DNA of 62,816 nt from JBBRYW01 sp038253945. GTDB lineage: Bacteria > Actinomycetota > Thermoleophilia > Gaiellales > Gaiellaceae. A program made the translations under genes and the position numbers. Where the stretch lies: positions 1 to 62,816 of the forward strand of contig JBBSGR010000014.1 in the NCBI GenBank assembly GCA_038253945.1, given 5' to 3'. The notes beneath the pieces are model-generated. The model did not search any database. It was not told where the DNA came from and saw nothing but the letters and a program-made list of their open reading frames with translations. Positions within the stretch are counted from its first letter, which is position 1, and each line of letters opens with the position of its first letter. Below, piece by piece: positions 51,662 to 58,600 of this stretch.

Positions 51662-52174
51662 CTGGCCGCCGGCGCATCGACTCGGTTCGGCTCGCCGAAG
51701 CAACAGCTCTTGCTGCCGGTCGTGCTGGAGCGCGTGCGGGAGGCGCAGTCGGTCTCGGACCTGGTGGTCGTCCTCGGCGCCCACCAGGTCGAGACGGATG
51801 CCCGAACCGTCCGCTGCGCCGACTGGGCGCGCGGCCCCGGCGCCTCGCTTCGCTGCGGGCTCGCTGCTCTGCCGAACGACGGTGAGGCCGCCGTCGTGGT
51901 GCTCGCCGACGGGCCGCACCTCTCGCCGGTCGCGATCGACCGAATCGTCGAGGCGTGGCGCGAGGGACAGGGTCCGCTGCTCGCGGCGAGCTACGCCGGC
52001 GAACGGGGTCATCCGGTGCTGCTGAGCCGGGAAGCGTGGGGCGATGTCCCGGACGAGGGCGCCCGTGCCCTGCCCGTCGCGCTCGTGCCCTGCGACGACC
52101 TCGGCCCGCCTGGCGACGTCGATCACCCGCTCGAGTCAGACCCTTCGAGAACAGGTTGGGGCCTGAGCGGCTAG
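51644..52174 (+). CDS. MocA/MobA-like nucleotidyltransferase (Mo cofactor maturation)
   Basis: 176 aa. AAIVLAAGASTRFGSPKQQL is the nucleotide-binding signature of molybdenum cofactor cytidylyl/guanylyltransferases, then LRCGLAALPNDGEAAVVVLA, DGPHLSP and ERGHPVLLSREAW. Xanthine dehydrogenase-family enzymes use the CMP form of the cofactor, so position in this operon suggests CTP:molybdopterin cytidylyltransferase. GTG 51644 lies at the end of a tandem repeat that duplicates its own 5' end. Confidence 0.85.
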   Translation: MIAAIVLAAGASTRFGSPKQQLLLPVVLERVREAQSVSDLVVVLGAHQVETDARTVRCADWARGPGASLRCGLAALPNDGEAAVVVLADGPHLSPVAIDRIVEAWREGQGPLLAASYAGERGHPVLLSREAWGDVPDEGARALPVALVPCDDLGPPGDVDHPLESDPSRTGWGLSG

Positions 52175-52179
52175 AGAAG

Positions 52180-52416
52180 CTAGAGAGGTGTTCGCAGAGC
52201 GGCCAGCTTCCGTCTCAGCTCAGGCCCCATCGGCTCGACCGCGGCCTGCCGCACGTACCGGCGCAGGTGCTCCTCGAAGCGGTAGCGCCGGCGGCAGTAG
52301 CTGCAGGCTGTCAGGTGCTGCTCGGCCTCGGCCTGCTCCGCATCCGTGAGCTCCCGGTCGAGGTAGGGCTGCAGCAGCTCCTCACACTTGGCACAGGGAT
52401 CGAACGCGTGGATCAC
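52180..52416 (-). CDS. Zinc-binding anti-sigma factor (RsrA-like)
   Basis: 78 aa. The ZAS motif HLTACSYC (HxxxCxxC) with an upstream Cys (DPCAKCEELLQPYLDREL) matches RsrA-type redox anti-sigma factors, which release their sigma when thiols oxidise. ATG overlaps the sigma-factor stop (ATGA). It binds the sigma factor encoded just upstream; disulfide-stress sensing is inferred from family. Confidence 0.88.
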   Translation of the reverse strand: MIHAFDPCAKCEELLQPYLDRELTDAEQAEAEQHLTACSYCRRRYRFEEHLRRYVRQAAVEPMGPELRRKLAALRTPL

Positions 52417-53018
52417 GTGGGTGCTGTCCCTTCCACGGTCACGGCCAATCTGCCCTTCAGGATACGCCTACCTCGATGCAAACGTGACATGACGGTGCCG
52501 ATCGGAATGTCCAGGATCTGCGCCGCCTCCGCATAGCTGAACTCGCCGATGTCCACCAGCACCACCACGTCGCGAAAATCGTGCGGTACCTCGGACAGCG
52601 CGGAGACCACGCCGTCCTGCGAGAGCCGCTCGACTACCCGCTCCTCGTCGGTGACGGGTTGGCTCGACGACTCCTCCAGCTTGTTGTAGAGAAAGTAGTC
52701 GCCCTCCTCCAGCGGCTGCATGTCGGGCGCGCGCTGCACCCGCCGACCGCGATCGATGTTCAGGTTGGCGAGGATGCGGAGAAGCCACGCGCGCAGGTTC
52801 GTGCCCGGCGTGAACGTCTGCCAGCTGCGAAACGCGCGCGCATAGGTCTCCTGCATCAGATCCTCGGCCTCCTCGCGGGACGACACGAGCCGTCGCGCCA
52901 CGCGATACACCTGGTCTGACAGGTCGAGTGCCTCTTCCTCGAAGCGAACACGGTCTCGCGCCTCCTCTGCGATTCGCCGCCCCTCGGTGTCTGGGATCGC
53001 CTCGCTCACGGCGGCCAC
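52413..53018 (-). CDS. ECF sigma factor, SigR/SigH-like
   Basis: 201 aa. Region 2 (LSDQVYRVARRLVSSREEAE then DLMQETYARAFRSWQTFTPG and LRAWLLRILANLNIDRGRR) and region 4 (HDFRDVVVLVDIGEFSYAEA, AQILDIPIGTVMSRLHRGRR) of an ECF sigma factor. The pairing with a ZAS anti-sigma and a GGGAAT-N18-GTT promoter upstream (53045-53071) both point to the SigR/SigH thiol-stress group. ATG/GTG at 53018. Confidence 0.92.
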   Translation of the reverse strand: MAAVSEAIPDTEGRRIAEEARDRVRFEEEALDLSDQVYRVARRLVSSREEAEDLMQETYARAFRSWQTFTPGTNLRAWLLRILANLNIDRGRRVQRAPDMQPLEEGDYFLYNKLEESSSQPVTDEERVVERLSQDGVVSALSEVPHDFRDVVVLVDIGEFSYAEAAQILDIPIGTVMSRLHRGRRILKGRLAVTVEGTAPT

Positions 53019-53044
53019 CCTAGCAACGGTAAGTTGAAGGGTTC

Positions 53045-53071
53045 AACGAGCCGCGGAGAGGCGCTATTCCC
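53045..53071 (-). promoter_or_regulatory. SigR/SigH-type promoter of the sigma gene
   Basis: On the minus strand GGGAAT (53071-53066) and GTT (53047-53045) are separated by exactly 18 bases, the consensus GGGAAT-N18-GTT of Streptomyces SigR and M. tuberculosis SigH. The sigma gene starts ~27 bases downstream, so autoregulation is expected. Confidence 0.65.
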
Positions 53072-53124
53072 CGTTTGCCGCGGCCTCGGGCGGGTACTTC
53101 TACTCTGAGCTACAGAGGAGCGAC

Positions 53125-53523
53125 ATGGATGGTTACGACGTCAGAACGATCGACGACGACAAGGTCGGCCACGTCGTCGGCACGAAGGGCGGGTACGTGG
53201 TCGTCGAGCACGGAACGATTCTGAAGGCAAAGCAGGCGGTCCCTCGCGAGCTGACGAACGTCGAGGAGGCCGATCGCATCGTTCGCATCACCGTCTCGAA
53301 GGACGTCTTCGCGGACAGCCCGAAGGTCGGAGACGACTTCGACGAGCGCGTGATCGCCGAGTACTACGGAGTTGGCGCGGGCTACGTAGCCCCCGACCCC
53401 GAGGACGCCGTTTCGGAGGACGCTCCTGCAGCGAGCGCCGAGGTGCAGGGACGCGATTACGACGTCGTCTCACCCGTCGAGGAGCGCGCTGCAGTGAGGG
53501 ACTCCCTCAGGACAGAGGATTAG
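53125..53523 (+). CDS. PRC-barrel-like/DUF2171-type protein
   Basis: 132 aa. VRTIDDDKVGHVVGTKGGYV, then VVEHGTILKAKQAVPRELTN and ISKDV-like VSKDVFADSPKVGDDFDE fit the small PRC-barrel/DUF2171 family, with an acidic linker and tail. AGAGGAG lies before ATG 53125. Divergent from the SigR-like gene, sharing a 106-bp region. PRC-barrel proteins bind RNA or partner proteins; a stress role is suggested only by location. Confidence 0.7.
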   Translation: MDGYDVRTIDDDKVGHVVGTKGGYVVVEHGTILKAKQAVPRELTNVEEADRIVRITVSKDVFADSPKVGDDFDERVIAEYYGVGAGYVAPDPEDAVSEDAPAASAEVQGRDYDVVSPVEERAAVRDSLRTED

Positions 53524-53737
53524 GAAGGGCGAGCGGGCGAAAGCCCGCCTGCGACATCCGGGCGACGAGCGCCTCCCGATTCGTGCGCTCGTCGTCCCAG
53601 GCGAGTGACACCTCACCCATGAGGTTGGCGTGGGCAGTCTCGAGCCCGTCATGGTTCTCGAGCGCGGCGGCGAGCCGCATGACGCACCGCTCGCAGCGGA
53701 TGCCGCTGACCTGAATCGTCTCGGTCCGCTGGGCCAT
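53507..53737 (-). CDS. Heavy-metal-associated (HMA) domain protein
   Basis: 76-aa copper-chaperone-like protein: TIQVSGIRCERCVMRLAAAL has the CxxC metal site, and the remaining betaalphabeta-fold pattern is complete. Carries Cu(I) or another soft metal. The end overlaps the convergent PRC-barrel gene by 17 bp, and its start adjoins the stop of the YbdK-type ligase (53738), so they are probably co-transcribed. Confidence 0.88.
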   Translation of the reverse strand: MAQRTETIQVSGIRCERCVMRLAAALENHDGLETAHANLMGEVSLAWDDERTNREALVARMSQAGFRPLALPNPLS

Positions 53738-54850
53738 CTACGCCGATCGTAGCGTCCGGCGGACGAGATCACGGCACAGCGCCCCGAGGCCGTTCGCACG
53801 ACCGACGGCGAGCTGCTCGATCGCCTCACAGCCGTCCGGGTCGAGGCCGGCGAGGAGCGAGGCGGAGCCGAGCTCGTCGCCCGTAGCAGCCACCCGCTCC
53901 CTCAGCTCCCGGGCGAGCTCCGCCGCGCGCATCGTGCGCTCGCCGTCGGGATGGATCAGCGTTGCGCCCGGGCCCAGGCGCGACGCGGCCCACCGGTTCT
54001 GCTGGAAGTCGCCGCGCTCGGCCGGTCGAGTCGCACCTTTCGCCTCGGCCGCGAGCTTGCAGAGCGCCTGCAGGAGCGCGACCAGTGCCCCGCTCAGCTC
54101 AACCGACGTCGGCTGATCAGGCATCCGGATCTCGAGCGTGCCGAACCTGGGATGTGGGCGGATATCCCACCAGAAGCTCGTGTAATCGTCCGCGAGCGGT
54201 AGGCCGCTGTCGCGGACCCTCGCAACGAAGCGCTCCCAGCCCGAGTACGAGCCGAACACGGGCGGCGCACCGCTCCGCGGGAGAGCGCCGAGCAGCTCGG
54301 CCCGGGCCGAGAAGAGGCCGCTCTCCCGGCCGGCGAGGTACGGCGAGTTCGCCGAGAGAGCGAGCACGACCGGCAGCCAGGGCAGAATTCGCTCGAGGGC
54401 CGTGAAGCATGCATCGCCGCTCGGCATTGCGACGTGCACGTGCAGGCCGTTCACGCCTTGCCGACGGGCCGTGATCCCGGCGTACTCGACGAAGCGGCGG
54501 TACCGCTCCTCGGCGGCTATCTCCTGCTCCTCGGGCACGCTGAGGGGATGTGTCGCCGCAGCCATCAGCAGCAGACCGTGTCGCTCGGCGATCTGCGCTG
54601 CCTCGGCCCGCAACCGGACGAGAGCGTCGAGCGCCTCCTCCGCCGTCTCGCAGATGCCGGTGTTGAGCTCCACGACGGAGGCGAAGAGCTCGGTCTTCAG
54701 GCGACCCGGTAACTCGAGACCGGCCGCCTCCCGCACGAGGACGTCGACAGCCGGCACCTGAGCCAGCGTATCGCCGTCGACGATCATGACCTCTTCCTCG
54801 ACGCCGATCGACCACGCCGAGCTCTCGCCCCACCGCGAGCCGTCCGTCAA
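53738..54850 (-). CDS. YbdK-type carboxylate-amine ligase (GCS2 family)
   Basis: 370 aa, like other YbdK/EgtA-related glutamate-cysteine ligase 2 family proteins. SIGVEEEVMIVDGDTLAQVP, VELNTGICETAEEALDAL, RRQGVNGLHVHVAMPSGDAC and WWDIRPHPRFGTLEIRMPDQ are the family landmarks. Forms a gamma-glutamyl or related amide bond with ATP. TTG 54850 is preferred because it overlaps the stop of the upstream gene (TTGA) and gives the expected N-terminus; the frame is open further, but not homologous. Confidence 0.87.
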   Translation of the reverse strand: MTDGSRWGESSAWSIGVEEEVMIVDGDTLAQVPAVDVLVREAAGLELPGRLKTELFASVVELNTGICETAEEALDALVRLRAEAAQIAERHGLLLMAAATHPLSVPEEQEIAAEERYRRFVEYAGITARRQGVNGLHVHVAMPSGDACFTALERILPWLPVVLALSANSPYLAGRESGLFSARAELLGALPRSGAPPVFGSYSGWERFVARVRDSGLPLADDYTSFWWDIRPHPRFGTLEIRMPDQPTSVELSGALVALLQALCKLAAEAKGATRPAERGDFQQNRWAASRLGPGATLIHPDGERTMRAAELARELRERVAATGDELGSASLLAGLDPDGCEAIEQLAVGRANGLGALCRDLVRRTLRSA

Positions 54851-55209
54851 GCGGCGCGGATCCCGTGAACCGGGCGCCCGGCGGCCTCCCAAGCGTAGTA
54901 CGAGGCGCTCGGCCCGAAGGACGGCTCGTACGCCACTATGCGGGGATTCCTGCCGACCTCCTTCGCACGCTGCGCGTGTCGGAGCAGGTTCGGATCGTCA
55001 CGATCCTGCCAGACGAGGATCAGGTGCGCAGCCGTCATGAACTCGGCGACGAACGAGCAGCCTGCGGCCGGACACGGAAAGGGCTCGGTACGCACGCAGG
55101 ACCACCCGGCGTGATCGTCACCGCCCTCGTCCGTCCAGAGCTCCTCCTCCTCCTCGCCCAGGATCACGTCCTCCTCGACGAGGAGCCGGCCGCGCTCGAG
55201 CGGTTCCAT
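54847..55209 (-). CDS. Hypothetical protein with Cys/His cluster
   Basis: 120 aa. An acidic N-terminal half (VEEDVILGEEEEELWTDEG), then CVRTEPFPCPAAGCSFVAEF with nearby His (TAAHLILVW), resembling a zinc-finger-like knuckle, and a C-terminal part RIVAYEPSFGPSASYYAWEA. I do not recognise the family. The stop overlaps the ligase start (TTGA), and the 6-phosphogluconolactonase gene ends 5 bp upstream, so it is part of a tight minus-strand operon. Confidence 0.6.
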   Translation of the reverse strand: MEPLERGRLLVEEDVILGEEEEELWTDEGGDDHAGWSCVRTEPFPCPAAGCSFVAEFMTAAHLILVWQDRDDPNLLRHAQRAKEVGRNPRIVAYEPSFGPSASYYAWEAAGRPVHGIRAA

Positions 55210-55214
55210 GGAAC

Positions 55215-55892
55215 CTAGGGTAGGCGCGCCGCAGCCGCCGCGTCGACGATTGCGGTCGTTCGCCCCTCGCGCGAGCGGACGAGGCTCGCCGGGGTGGCGC
55301 GATCCGGCGGCCGGGCGAACGCGCGCTCCGCCGCCTCAGCCTTGTCGGAACCGACGACGAGGAAGACGATGTGGCCCACCGACGCGAGCGCCGGCAGCGA
55401 CATCGTGACGCGCTCGACGAGCGGCTCGAGTCCCGGGCTGGCCGCGAGCGCGAGCCGGTCCGCCTCGTCGAGGCTGGGCGCATTCGGGAAGAGAGATGCC
55501 GTGTGGCCGTCCGATCCGAGCCCGAGCAAGGCGAGATCGAGCGTTACGCCGCGTAGCAGCGCGTCATACTCGAGGGCCGCCGCCTGCGGCTCGAGCTCGC
55601 CGCGGATCCGGTGAACCGCGGGGGCCCCTTGGAGACGGTCGAGCAGAGACTCGGCGGCCAGCCGGTAGTTCGAGCGCTCGTCGTCCGGTGGCACGCAACG
55701 CTCGTCGCCCCACCAGACTCCGGCACGACTCCAGTCCGGCTGCAGCCTCGCCGCCAGCTCGTGTGCCGGCCCGGGCGTCGAGCCTCCGGAGAGAGCGAGC
55801 TGCGACCCGGCCCGAGCCGCGTGAGCAAGCAGCTCCGCGGCAACGGCGATCGCCTCGTCGGGCGCGTCCACGCGGATCAGCTCGATGTCCAC
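55215..55892 (-). CDS. pgl: 6-phosphogluconolactonase
   Basis: 225 aa. LALSGGSTPGPAHELAARL (sugar-phosphate loop), WWGDERCVPPDDERSNYRLA and LLGLGSDGHTASLFPNAP are the family's conserved blocks, the last with the catalytic His. Hydrolyses 6-phosphoglucono-lactone in the oxidative pentose-phosphate path, supplying NADPH. No zwf or gnd is adjacent. It shares the minus strand with the hypothetical and ligase genes downstream. Confidence 0.93.
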   Translation of the reverse strand: MDIELIRVDAPDEAIAVAAELLAHAARAGSQLALSGGSTPGPAHELAARLQPDWSRAGVWWGDERCVPPDDERSNYRLAAESLLDRLQGAPAVHRIRGELEPQAAALEYDALLRGVTLDLALLGLGSDGHTASLFPNAPSLDEADRLALAASPGLEPLVERVTMSLPALASVGHIVFLVVGSDKAEAAERAFARPPDRATPASLVRSREGRTTAIVDAAAAARLP

Positions 55893-55937
55893 GGCCCTAT
55901 CCTCGCACCACAGGCGCGCGGGTGCGACTCGTCCGGA

Positions 55938-57134
55938 TCAGCCCGTGGCGGGCGTCGACCGCCGGCCGAGCTTGACCTTGACCGACAGCTTCTTCGAGCC
56001 CCGGTAGAGCTCGAGCTTGAGAATGTCGCCCGGCTTCTTGGCCCCGATCAGGTCGACGAGCTGCGCCGCCGCCGTCAGACCGACCCCGTCCGCCCTCGTG
56101 AGCACGTCGCCACCGAGCTTGTAGCTGACGCCGGAGACGACGACCGTCGTCGTCCCGGGTCGGATGCCGGCCTTCGCGGCCGGGCCTCCGGCGTCGACGT
56201 CCTGAACGAGCAGGCCCTTCGAGACGGGGAGCCGGAAGAGCCGCCCGAGGGTCGGCGTGATCGTGGTCGCGGCGACACCGACATCGGCATGCTCGACCTT
56301 GCCGTGCCTGATCAGCTCGTCGGCTGCATCCTTGACGGTGTTGATCGGCACCGTGAAGCCGATTCCGATGTTGCCGCGCGAGCCCGTGTCGCCCGTCTCG
56401 ATCGCGGTGTTGACGCCGATCACCTTCCCTTCGGCGTTGATCAGCGGGCCGCCGGAGTTGCCGCTGTTGATGGCCGCGTCGGTCTGGATCACGTTGTCGA
56501 TCGTGAATCCGCCCTCGGACTGCAGCGGCCGGCCGAGCGCGCTCACGATCCCGGCCGTGACAGTCCGGTCGAGTCCGAACGGGTTGCCGATCGCAACGAC
56601 CGAGTCGCCGACCTGCGTCGAGTCCGAGTCGCCGAGGACGAGGGGCGTGAGGGCACGTGAGCTCGCGTCCACCTTGAGGACGGCGACATCGGTGGATGGA
56701 TCGGTTCCGATCACGCGCGCCTTCATGCTGTCGTCGTTCGAGAACGAGACCTCTATCGACCTCGCGCCCTTGACGACGTGGTAGTTCGTGACGATATGGC
56801 CGGCCTTGTCGTAGACGAAGCCCGACCCGAGGCCCTGCTGCTTTTGCCTCTGCGTGAAGCCGAAGAGCGGGTCGACCGCCGTGGTCTCGCTCGTCGTCGC
56901 GATCTGAACGACGCCGGGAAAGCTGCGACGCCAGATGTCGTGGATCGAAAGGCGCCGGCTGGCCCTGAAATCCGCTGCGGGGAGAGAGTTGCCGCCGCTG
57001 AACTCGCGGATGGTGGTCGAGCTACCGTGGAAGCCGCCGAGCGCCCAGGCGCCCACCAGGGCAGCGCCGCCGCCGAGCGCGGCAGCGACGAGGAGTGCGC
57101 CCGCGGCGGTGATCGTTCGCGATCGAGCTGCCAT
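55938..57134 (-). CDS. HtrA/DegP-type serine protease with PDZ domain
   Basis: 398 aa. One N-terminal membrane helix anchors the protein. The trypsin-like domain has His in HIVTNYHVVKGAR, Asp in DPSTDVAVLKV and Ser in AAINSGNSGGPLINAEG. The C-terminal PDZ runs from about residue 290 (LLVQDVDAGGPAAKAGIRPG). Handles misfolded envelope proteins. AAAGGATGAC precedes ATG 57134. The upstream region holds a direct repeat and the structured element at 57225. Confidence 0.93.
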   Translation of the reverse strand: MAARSRTITAAGALLVAAALGGGAALVGAWALGGFHGSSTTIREFSGGNSLPAADFRASRRLSIHDIWRRSFPGVVQIATTSETTAVDPLFGFTQRQKQQGLGSGFVYDKAGHIVTNYHVVKGARSIEVSFSNDDSMKARVIGTDPSTDVAVLKVDASSRALTPLVLGDSDSTQVGDSVVAIGNPFGLDRTVTAGIVSALGRPLQSEGGFTIDNVIQTDAAINSGNSGGPLINAEGKVIGVNTAIETGDTGSRGNIGIGFTVPINTVKDAADELIRHGKVEHADVGVAATTITPTLGRLFRLPVSKGLLVQDVDAGGPAAKAGIRPGTTTVVVSGVSYKLGGDVLTRADGVGLTAAAQLVDLIGAKKPGDILKLELYRGSKKLSVKVKLGRRSTPATG

Positions 57135-57201
57135 GTCATCCTTTATAGGGCGCGTTCCTTGAAGCGCCCGTGAACCGGCTTTAAGTATCGGTTAAGCAGG
57201 C

Positions 57202-57221
57202 CGGGGTTTGGGAGCAAGCGG
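57202..57221. repeat. 20-bp direct repeat, left copy
   Basis: CGGGGTTTGGGAGCAAGCGG, repeated with one change (A for G) at 57593-57612, just before the start of the F420-type oxidoreductase. The two copies enclose the structured element and a gene remnant. Confidence 0.7.
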
Positions 57222-57224
57222 TCA

Positions 57225-57390
57225 AGGGGCCTGTCCGGAAAGTGGCCGCGGTGGATGGCACGCGGGTACGTGGTGCGAGGCAAGGACGCAGGGAGCGTGA
57301 ATGTGCAGGCACATTTGCGCGACCGAGGACGCAGCCTCGCGCTGCGTAGCGCCTGTCAGGCGCCCTGGTCGACTTTCCGGACAGGCCCCT
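57225..57390. repeat. Structured palindromic element, copy 1
   Basis: 166 bp. Outer arms AGGGGCCTGTCCGGAAAGT (57225-57243) and its perfect complement (57372-57390), 19 bp each. Inside, GCGAGG (57275-57280) pairs with CCTCGC (57335-57340). Between them lies CAAGGACGCAGGGAGCGT (57281-57298), a small hairpin AATGTGC/GCACATT, and GAGGACGCAG (57325-57334). The core is identical to the element at 62514 while the arms differ. No ORF. Could be a MITE/REP-like element or a structured RNA. It follows the HtrA promoter region. Confidence 0.85.
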
Positions 57391-57468
57391 AACGCGCCAA
57401 TCTTCGGGTCGACCGTTGACTTCGTTCTCAAGCACGCGCCGTGCCGCGTCCTCGTCGCCGCTACGCGC
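57391..57468 (+). pseudogene. Remnant of a universal stress protein-like C-terminus
   Basis: 26 codons without start: NAPIFGSTVDFVLKHAPCRV then LVAATR, the characteristic last strand-helix of UspA domains (as in permease-Usp fusions). It begins directly at the right arm of the structured element and lies inside the 20-bp direct repeats, suggesting that insertion or rearrangement removed the rest of the gene. Confidence 0.5.
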
Positions 57469-57592
57469 GATTCGCCGGGGCATGGCGCGAACCGCGCGTC
57501 CCTCGCGAATCGCCCGCGCGTGGCTTAGAAGCCTGAGCGTCAGGTATTCGCCGGCGATAGCGGCTCGCACGCGGCGAGACGCATCGATTGAG

Positions 57593-57612
57593 CGGGGTTT
57601 GAGAGCAAGCGG
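57593..57612. repeat. 20-bp direct repeat, right copy
   Basis: CGGGGTTTGAGAGCAAGCGG, 19/20 identical to 57202-57221; its last bases directly precede the ATG at 57613, so it may carry the ribosome-binding region of that gene (GAGAG). Confidence 0.7.
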
Positions 57613-58572
57613 ATGCGGAACTCAGCTCGAGTGCCGGAATTTGGCTATGCCCTCTCGAGCGAGGAGCACCCTCCGAATGACCTCGTCTCGAACGCGCGGC
57701 TCGCGGAGGAAGCTGGCTTCACGTTCGCGCTCATCTCCGACCACTTCCACCCCTGGGTGGACGAGCAGGGACACAGCCCGTTCGTCTGGAGCGTCATCGG
57801 CGCGATCGCGCACGCGACCGAGCGGCTTCGCCTCGGCACGGGGGTCACCTGCCCGCTGATCCGCACCCACCCGGCGATCGTCGCGCACGCGGCCGCGACC
57901 TGCGCGGCGATGATGCCGGGCCGCTTCTTCCTGGGCGTCGGAACGGGCGAGAACCTGAACGAGCACATCCTCGGTGACAAGTGGCCGGCGCCCGACGAGC
58001 GGCTGGAGATGCTGGAGGAGGCGATCGAGGTGATCCGCCTGCTCTGGCAGGGCGGCTACCAGACCCACCGGGGCGAGTACTACGACCTCGAGCAAGCGCG
58101 GCTGTACACGCTTCCCGCCGAGCCCCCGCCGCTCGCCGTTGCGGCAGGCAAGCCGCTCGCCGCCGAGCTTGCCGGACGCGCCGGGGACGCGCTGATCACC
58201 GTCGTGCCCGACGAGGACGTGGTGCGGCGCTACGAGGCGGCCGGGGGCACGGGCGCGAAGTACGCGCAGCTGACAGTTTGCTGGGCCGGGAGCGAGGAGG
58301 AAGGGAAGAGGACAGCTCGCCGGATGTGGCCGAATGCGGCCGTCAAGGGCGAGTTGTCACAGGAGCTGTCCCTGCCGCTCCACTTCGAGCAGGCCTCGCA
58401 GGACGTGACCGAGGATCAGGTCGCCGAGACGGTCGTCTGTGGACCCGACCCCGGGCGCTACCGCGAGCAGATCGCGAAGTACACGAATGCGGGCCTCGAC
58501 CACATCTACTTCCACCAGGTCGGTCGGGACCAGCAAGGCTTCATCCGCTTCGCGCAGGAGCACTTGCTCTAG
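57613..58572 (+). CDS. LLM-class F420-dependent oxidoreductase
   Basis: 319-aa luciferase-like flavin/F420-type barrel. EFGYALSSEEHPPNDLVSNA, FALISDHFHPWVDEQGHSPF, LRLGTGVTCPLIRTHPAIVA and GRFFLGVGTGENLNEHILGD match the F420-dependent glucose-6-phosphate dehydrogenase-like (TIGR03557) subgroup. Uses coenzyme F420 to reduce or oxidise an unidentified substrate; presence implies that the organism makes F420. The start lies right after the 20-bp direct repeat. Confidence 0.9.
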   Translation: MRNSARVPEFGYALSSEEHPPNDLVSNARLAEEAGFTFALISDHFHPWVDEQGHSPFVWSVIGAIAHATERLRLGTGVTCPLIRTHPAIVAHAAATCAAMMPGRFFLGVGTGENLNEHILGDKWPAPDERLEMLEEAIEVIRLLWQGGYQTHRGEYYDLEQARLYTLPAEPPPLAVAAGKPLAAELAGRAGDALITVVPDEDVVRRYEAAGGTGAKYAQLTVCWAGSEEEGKRTARRMWPNAAVKGELSQELSLPLHFEQASQDVTEDQVAETVVCGPDPGRYREQIAKYTNAGLDHIYFHQVGRDQQGFIRFAQEHLL

Positions 58573-58600
58573 CGAGGGCGGAATGGCCGCCGCAGGCGGC

